Below the pieces are notes generated by a model. That model made no database searches, was not told the DNA's origin, and saw nothing but the letters and a program-made list of their open reading frames with translations. Of a stretch of 64,000 nt of DNA, positions 59,970 through 64,000 are shown piece by piece. A program made the translations under genes and the position numbers. The DNA is taken from positions 170,455-234,454 of the forward strand of contig CAWUSE010000015.1 of the NCBI GenBank assembly GCA_963925805.1, given 5' to 3'. The first letter of the stretch is position 1; every line of letters starts with the position of its first letter. The stretch comes from UBA10347 sp905182135. GTDB taxonomy: Bacteria; Actinomycetota; Acidimicrobiia; Acidimicrobiales; UBA10347.

Positions 59970-61196
59970 GTGGACGCAGAAAAGGCACCAGTAGCGGACT
60001 GGAAGACAGACTTTGATCACACCCATCCTGACTACGCGGCCAACGCGCATCAGATTTGGGATGACCTTCGTGAGGAGTGCCCGGTCGCCCACAGCGACCG
60101 GTTCGGAGGCATGTGGCTGCCCACCCGCCACGAAGATATTGCTGCGATCGCAAAGAACGAAGATGGTCTGTACACCAGCCGCGGTGTGGTGGTCAGCGAG
60201 ATTCCGCCTGATGTCCCTGCCCCTATTGGCTACGCGCCGCCGATCACCAGTGACGCACCGTTCCATGCGCCAGCCCGCAAGCTCTTACTCGGGCCGTTTG
60301 CACCTCGACAGATTGAGGCTTTAGAACCGTTCACCCGTGAGTGCTGCAACAGTTTGATGGATGTTGCGCTCGCCAAGTCAGGTGAGCAGGGTTGGTTCGA
60401 TGCTGCCATCGACTACTCGCAGAATATTCCGGTACGGGTCATTGCCCACATGCTTGGGCTCCCGCCGGAGGATGGCGACAAGTTTCGGCGTTTCATTCAC
60501 AACATCATTGAGAACCCCGTCCAGCGCGACATTCCAGAAGAAGACACGGTTGAGTGGTACTTCGACCAGCAGATCGCTCAACGCCGAGCCAATCCGAAGC
60601 CGCCGGGTGAGGGCGACCTTATCGACCATCTGTTGAACGTCGAAATTTTCGGTGAGCCACTCGGACAGGAACATGTTCGGGGCACCGTCGTATTGCTGCT
60701 GGTTGCTGGCATCGACACGACCTGGTCGTCAATCGGGTCCGCTATTTGGCATCTCGCGCAGAACCCAGATGATCTTGCTCGCTACCGCGACGATCCCGCC
60801 GTGCGGCCCTTCGCTATCGAAGAATTCCTTCGGGCCTATGCACCTGTAACCATGGCTCGTATGGTCGCTGAAGATCACGAGTTGCACGGCTGCCCGATGA
60901 AGAAAGATGACTGGGTGCTTCTGCCATTCCCTGCAGGGAACCGTGATCCCGAGGCTTTTGAAGACGCCGATCAGTTCATTATCGATCGTCAAAAGAACCG
61001 GCACGGCGCATTTGGCCTAGGTATGCATCGGTGCCTGGGGTCGAACCTCGCGCGTATGGAGTTGTCCGTTGCGCTCGATGTGTTTGTCGAGCGAGCTCAT
61101 GATTTCTCGCTGGTTGATCCGGCGACGGTACGTTTCTCGACCGGCCAAATTCGCGGACCTCGTGAACTGCCAGTTTGTGTGAATCCGAACATGTAA
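59970..61196 (+). CDS. Cytochrome P450
   Basis: 408 residues from GTG 59970, with AAGGGA upstream. The I-helix motif is VAGIDTTWSSIGS, the E-x-x-R is in IEEFLRAYAPV, and the haem ligand is Cys355 in FGLGMHRCLGSNLARME. It is a bacterial class I P450, hydroxylating a lipid, terpenoid or steroid-like substrate with electrons from a ferredoxin. The ferredoxin gene lies 69 bp downstream. Confidence 0.94.
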   Translation: MDAEKAPVADWKTDFDHTHPDYAANAHQIWDDLREECPVAHSDRFGGMWLPTRHEDIAAIAKNEDGLYTSRGVVVSEIPPDVPAPIGYAPPITSDAPFHAPARKLLLGPFAPRQIEALEPFTRECCNSLMDVALAKSGEQGWFDAAIDYSQNIPVRVIAHMLGLPPEDGDKFRRFIHNIIENPVQRDIPEEDTVEWYFDQQIAQRRANPKPPGEGDLIDHLLNVEIFGEPLGQEHVRGTVVLLLVAGIDTTWSSIGSAIWHLAQNPDDLARYRDDPAVRPFAIEEFLRAYAPVTMARMVAEDHELHGCPMKKDDWVLLPFPAGNRDPEAFEDADQFIIDRQKNRHGAFGLGMHRCLGSNLARMELSVALDVFVERAHDFSLVDPATVRFSTGQIRGPRELPVCVNPNM

Positions 61197-61265
61197 CGCC
61201 GCACGCTTTCGTGCGATACTCGAACAGGTCAACGGGCTGGTTATGCCTGCGAACGAGAGGTTCTT

Positions 61266-61460
61266 ATGAAGATCAACTACAACCGCGAACTCTGCCAAGG
61301 TCATAACCGCTGCTATATGTTGGCACCCGAGATCTTCGACGTCGACGATGAAGGCTATGCGGTTCTCAAGATCGAGGGCGAAATCCCTGCTGAGCTACAT
61401 GACAAGGCGCAGCTGTGTGTTGACAATTGTCCTGAGTACGCGATCGAGCTCACTGAGTAG
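61266..61460 (+). CDS. Ferredoxin, [3Fe-4S] P450-partner type
   Basis: 64 residues. Cys10-x2-His13-x2-Cys16 and Cys55-Pro are the cluster pattern of small P450-linked ferredoxins; Cys51 is additional. AELHDKAQLCVDNCPEYAIE is a typical C-terminal part. It passes electrons to the upstream P450. AGAGG lies before the ATG. The reductase is not encoded nearby. Confidence 0.92.
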   Translation: MKINYNRELCQGHNRCYMLAPEIFDVDDEGYAVLKIEGEIPAELHDKAQLCVDNCPEYAIELTE

Positions 61461-61560
61461 CTGGTTGGGTTAGCGGACGATTCGAACAAGGCGAAGATTG
61501 CAAGCACAGACGCGTTGCAGACAGCACTTCCTGATTGCGAGATAACACAGGAGTGGGGCC

Positions 61561-62556
61561 TCAGGCAGTAGGGATTTCGGCGCCCCAAAGTACGGGGTAA
61601 ACGACTTGGTCGCCAACACCCTTTAGGTCGACGACGTTGCTGTCACCGAAGTGTAGATCGCCTCGGGCTGACGCAATTTCGCGCACGATCGACGACACAA
61701 GGATTTCGCCACCATTTGCTATGGCGCCTACCCGGGCAGCAATGATGACGTGACGCCCGAAGAGATCGCCAGAATCTTGACGGATCGCTTCACCAGTGTG
61801 CATTCCGATGCGAACGCGAACAGCATTCGCAGGGTCGGCGACGGCCTGGCGGTGGAGCAACTGTTGGATCTCGCTAGCGCAGATGATGGCCCGACGGGCG
61901 CTGTTGAACGTGATCATGAACCCATCGCCCTGGTTCTTCACGATGAAGCCGGCATGTGCGGCAACACGCTGCTCGACGAGTCGGTTGTGCCAGGTCAGAA
62001 TCTCATACCAACGATGATCGCCGACACGCAACGCGAGTTCGGTCGAAGATTCGATGTCGCTGAACATGATGGTGACGGTGTCGTCGGCGCTGCCGCTGGG
62101 CAAGGAGACCTGCCCACCAAAACTTGCCACCAACTCGTCCATACTGGTTCGACGGGTCTCTTCGCCGGGCAGGACGGGAGTCGGGCTGTTTGCACCGACG
62201 GTATCGAGCCTGGCAACGATGGTGCCGCCGATGTCTCGGCGGGTGATCGGGCCGGCAACTGCTGGGGGCAAGGGCGTTTCAACGATGATCAAGGTGTCAC
62301 CAAGGGTCAGGTTTGAGCCGGTATTCAACATTGCTTCGCCATCGATGCGAATCTGATCGACGAAAGAACCATTTGTGCTGCCAAGTTCGGTTATGAGCAC
62401 ACCTCCACCGGCAGGGCTTAATCGCAGGTGCTGGCGTGAGACCTTTTGGTCGGCAAGCAGCAAGCCGTCGCACTCGCGGCCGATTACGAGTGGCTCGGTA
62501 ATCGTTAGATAAAGATGCGAGCGACCGGGTTGGGTCACCTTGACAGTCGGATACAT
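61561..62556 (-). CDS. Class III adenylate/guanylate cyclase with FHA domain
   Basis: 331 residues. The N-terminal FHA domain has PLVIGRECDGLLLADQKVSR and TELGSTNGSFVDQIR. The cyclase domain (about 160-331) has metal Asp in VTIMFSDIESST and in KNQGDGFMITF. In the transition-state region, RHVIIAARVGAIANGGEILV, the usual Asn appears replaced by Ile while Arg is kept, so activity is uncertain. It links phospho-Thr recognition to cyclic nucleotide output and may connect with the PknB-like kinase. Confidence 0.88.
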   Translation of the reverse strand: MYPTVKVTQPGRSHLYLTITEPLVIGRECDGLLLADQKVSRQHLRLSPAGGGVLITELGSTNGSFVDQIRIDGEAMLNTGSNLTLGDTLIIVETPLPPAVAGPITRRDIGGTIVARLDTVGANSPTPVLPGEETRRTSMDELVASFGGQVSLPSGSADDTVTIMFSDIESSTELALRVGDHRWYEILTWHNRLVEQRVAAHAGFIVKNQGDGFMITFNSARRAIICASEIQQLLHRQAVADPANAVRVRIGMHTGEAIRQDSGDLFGRHVIIAARVGAIANGGEILVSSIVREIASARGDLHFGDSNVVDLKGVGDQVVYPVLWGAEIPTA

Positions 62557-62918
62557 GCACCCCCCTTGCGATCAGGATCGTACTGCTTGAATAGGTGTGG
62601 GGACCGCACAAGGAGGGCGAACCGAGGCGTCAGGTAAGCCGGAGGGATGAGGCCTGTAGCGATCGGCGTAGGTGATGAATCATGGTGGCAGCCCAGAGAA
62701 TGAGTGAGAGTAAGGGTGTCGGTGTGTGTGTTTGGGAAACACGATCTGGGATCCGCTGAGCTTGCGAGTGGCGACGTTCGGCTCGTCGCCGATACATGTT
62801 GCGTCAAGCATGGCGTTGGCGTTCGATAGTTAGCTCGTGATTTGTGCACGGACCCGGTTGGCAATCTCGAACGTGATGTGGATCGACGGTGGGCAGCGAG
62901 CCGTTCGGTAAGTTCCAG
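62557..62918. other. Intergenic region between cyclase and furA
   Basis: About 360 bases between divergent genes. No gene is supported. A short G/T-rich run (GTGTCGGTGTGTGTGTTTGG near 62718) is present. It should hold the cyclase promoter. Confidence 0.35.
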
Positions 62919-62942
62919 ACTAAATCAAATTCTTGACTGAGT
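62919..62942. promoter_or_regulatory. Candidate FurA operator
   Basis: An imperfect 24-bp palindrome: ACT, A, TCAA on the left match TTGA, T, AGT on the right (62919-62942), in an AT-rich patch 18 bp before the fur gene. TTGACT inside it (62933-62938) could be a -35 element. FurA-type regulators often repress their own furA-katG promoter. Confidence 0.5.
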
Positions 62943-62959
62943 ACAGAAAATATGATTGA

Positions 62960-63385
62960 GTGGGGTCTGTGAGTAGGGCTGCTGAGCAACAGATGCGCGA
63001 CCGTGGTGTACACGTCACAGCGCAGCGATTGGCAATAGGTGAAGCTGTCTCTGCGCACCCACATGCAACGACCGACGAACTGGTCGAGGCTGTGCGGTCT
63101 CGAATTGGTTCGATCTCTCGCCAGGCCGTGTACGACACGTTGAGCGTCTTCGTTGAAAAGAGTCTCATTCGTCGCATACAACCGGCCGGTTCCGTTGCCC
63201 GATATGAAGACCGAGTAGGCGATAACCATCACCACCTGGTCTGTCGTGACTGCAGCCTGATGTTCGACATCGATTGCGCCGTAGGCGAGACGCCGTGTCT
63301 GGCCGCCGATGACGACCATGGTTTCCAGATTGACGAAGCCGAAGTCGTGTACTGGGGACGCTGTCCTTCGTGCCGCATGACCTAA
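62960..63385 (+). CDS. Fur family transcriptional regulator (FurA-like)
   Basis: 141 residues from GTG 62960 (GTG 62969 is an alternative). The winged helix has VTAQRLAIGEAVSAHPHATT and SRQAVYDTLSVFVEKSLIRR. Metal sites are NHHHLVCRDC and GRCPSC. In actinobacteria FurA senses iron or peroxide and represses katG, which follows 83 bp downstream here. Confidence 0.92.
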   Translation: MGSVSRAAEQQMRDRGVHVTAQRLAIGEAVSAHPHATTDELVEAVRSRIGSISRQAVYDTLSVFVEKSLIRRIQPAGSVARYEDRVGDNHHHLVCRDCSLMFDIDCAVGETPCLAADDDHGFQIDEAEVVYWGRCPSCRMT

Positions 63386-63468
63386 CGCTCAAATCCGAGT
63401 AGCACAGCTTCATCAACTATTCCGTATTAACGAATCCACAACCCCTCAGTAAGAAGCCAAGGAGAAAT

Positions 63469-64000
63469 ATGACCGACGACGCCAAGTGTCCGGTACTACA
63501 AAACGACCATTCCGCTCGGGGCAGCTCAGCCAACCAGCACTGGTGGCCGAACCAGCTGAACCTGAACATGCTGCATCAAGGCAACCCGAACTCGAATCCA
63601 ATGGATCCCGACTTCGATTACGCCGCTGCCTTCAATAGCCTCGACCTCGCAGCCATCAAGAGCGACCTCACCGTCTTGATGACTGACTCACAAGAATGGT
63701 GGCCAGCTGACTACGGACATTACGGCCCGTTCTTCATTCGTATGGCATGGCATTCGGCCGGGACCTATCGCACCCACGATGGTCGCGGTGGCGGCGGCAC
63801 TGGACAACAGCGCTTCGCTCCGCTGAATAGCTGGCCTGACAATGCCAATCTCGATAAGGCGCGACTACTGTTGCTCCCTATCAAGCAGAAGTATGGCCGG
63901 AATATCTCTTGGGCTGACCTCATGATCCTTGCGGGCACAGTAGCTATGGATTCCATGGGCTTCGAAACTCTGGGATTCGCTGGCGGACGAGTTGATGCTT
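63469..64000 (+). CDS. katG: Catalase-peroxidase, N-terminal part (cut by window edge)
   Basis: 177 codons are visible before the right edge. The start follows AAGGAG. HWWPNQLNLNMLHQ is the KatG start, and FFIRMAWHSAGTYR contains the distal Arg, Trp and His of the haem pocket. RGGGGTGQQRFAPLNSWPDN and WADLMILAGTVAMDSMGF are also typical. It removes H2O2 and works as a peroxidase. It is in an operon-like pair with furA. Confidence 0.95.
   Translation, partial: MTDDAKCPVLQNDHSARGSSANQHWWPNQLNLNMLHQGNPNSNPMDPDFDYAAAFNSLDLAAIKSDLTVLMTDSQEWWPADYGHYGPFFIRMAWHSAGTYRTHDGRGGGGTGQQRFAPLNSWPDNANLDKARLLLLPIKQKYGRNISWADLMILAGTVAMDSMGFETLGFAGGRVDA

Noticed and set aside
59247..60266. Minus-strand ORF of 339 residues across the P450 start
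   Set aside because: Its first part is antisense to the P450 gene and the rest has only a faint DUF222-like patch without an HNH motif.

Overview
The window is high-GC bacterial chromosome, most likely from an actinomycete-phylum organism of the Acidimicrobiia type. Supporting evidence is a WhiB regulator, F420-dependent LLM oxidoreductases, an SCO6745-family protein, an acyl-CoA carboxylase with the actinobacterial epsilon subunit, a PknB-like kinase with FHA partners, and a furA-katG pair. The class-level placement is inference; no rRNA is present. No phage, transposase, integrase or CRISPR array was seen.

Layout. 0-5 kb: accessory redox and CoA enzymes (end of a YCII-like protein, FAD monooxygenase, LLM oxidoreductase, SDR, CoA-transferase/hydrolase). 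5.7-14.9 kb: a tight, mostly overlapping catabolic operon (biotin-dependent acyl-CoA carboxylase beta and alpha, amidohydrolase, double-module family III CoA-transferase, SCP2-type thiolase, DUF35 zinc-ribbon/OB-fold protein). 15-17.4 kb: PLP deaminase, SCO6745 protein, tRNA-Ser(GGA). 17.8-18.4 kb: a thioredoxin-like lipoprotein whose first redox Cys codon is TGA. 19.6-22.7 kb: dnaX-ybaB-recR. 23-29.7 kb: thiolase with a short DivIVA-like ORF, exonuclease, epoxide hydrolase, LOG protein, pccB-like carboxylase and accE. 30-36 kb: degenerate GGDEF protein, aat, cyclophilin, lysC, asd, MazG. 36-44.4 kb: a decayed YHYH lipoprotein, membrane proteins, carotenoid oxygenase with divergent TetR, hydroxyacid dehydrogenase, response regulator, STAS protein, NfeD. 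44.5-47.9 kb: whiB, then selB and selA on the minus strand. 48-56 kb: membrane protease, SDR, and a kinase-Nudix-FHA operon. 56.6-64 kb: clpB, P450 with ferredoxin, FHA-cyclase, furA and the start of katG.

The most interesting reading is that this genome makes selenocysteine. It carries selA and selB as an overlapping pair. About 27 kb away is a secreted thioredoxin-fold lipoprotein whose redox motif reads U-P-T-C if the in-frame TGA at 18031 is decoded as Sec, with a hairpin in the right range downstream. A 16-bp hairpin lies in the selA leader and is fully paired only on the selA-sense strand. A one-base frame disruption at a T5 run near the end of the candidate selenoprotein is the main caution: the gene may be real with a sequence error, or a pseudogene.

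Small genes and debris that were easy to miss are listed too: accE (58 codons), the partial katG, a frameshifted YHYH-domain lipoprotein, a small TGA-interrupted ORF containing a 24-bp tandem repeat, and short palindromic repeats shared between 38.65 and 59.2 kb.
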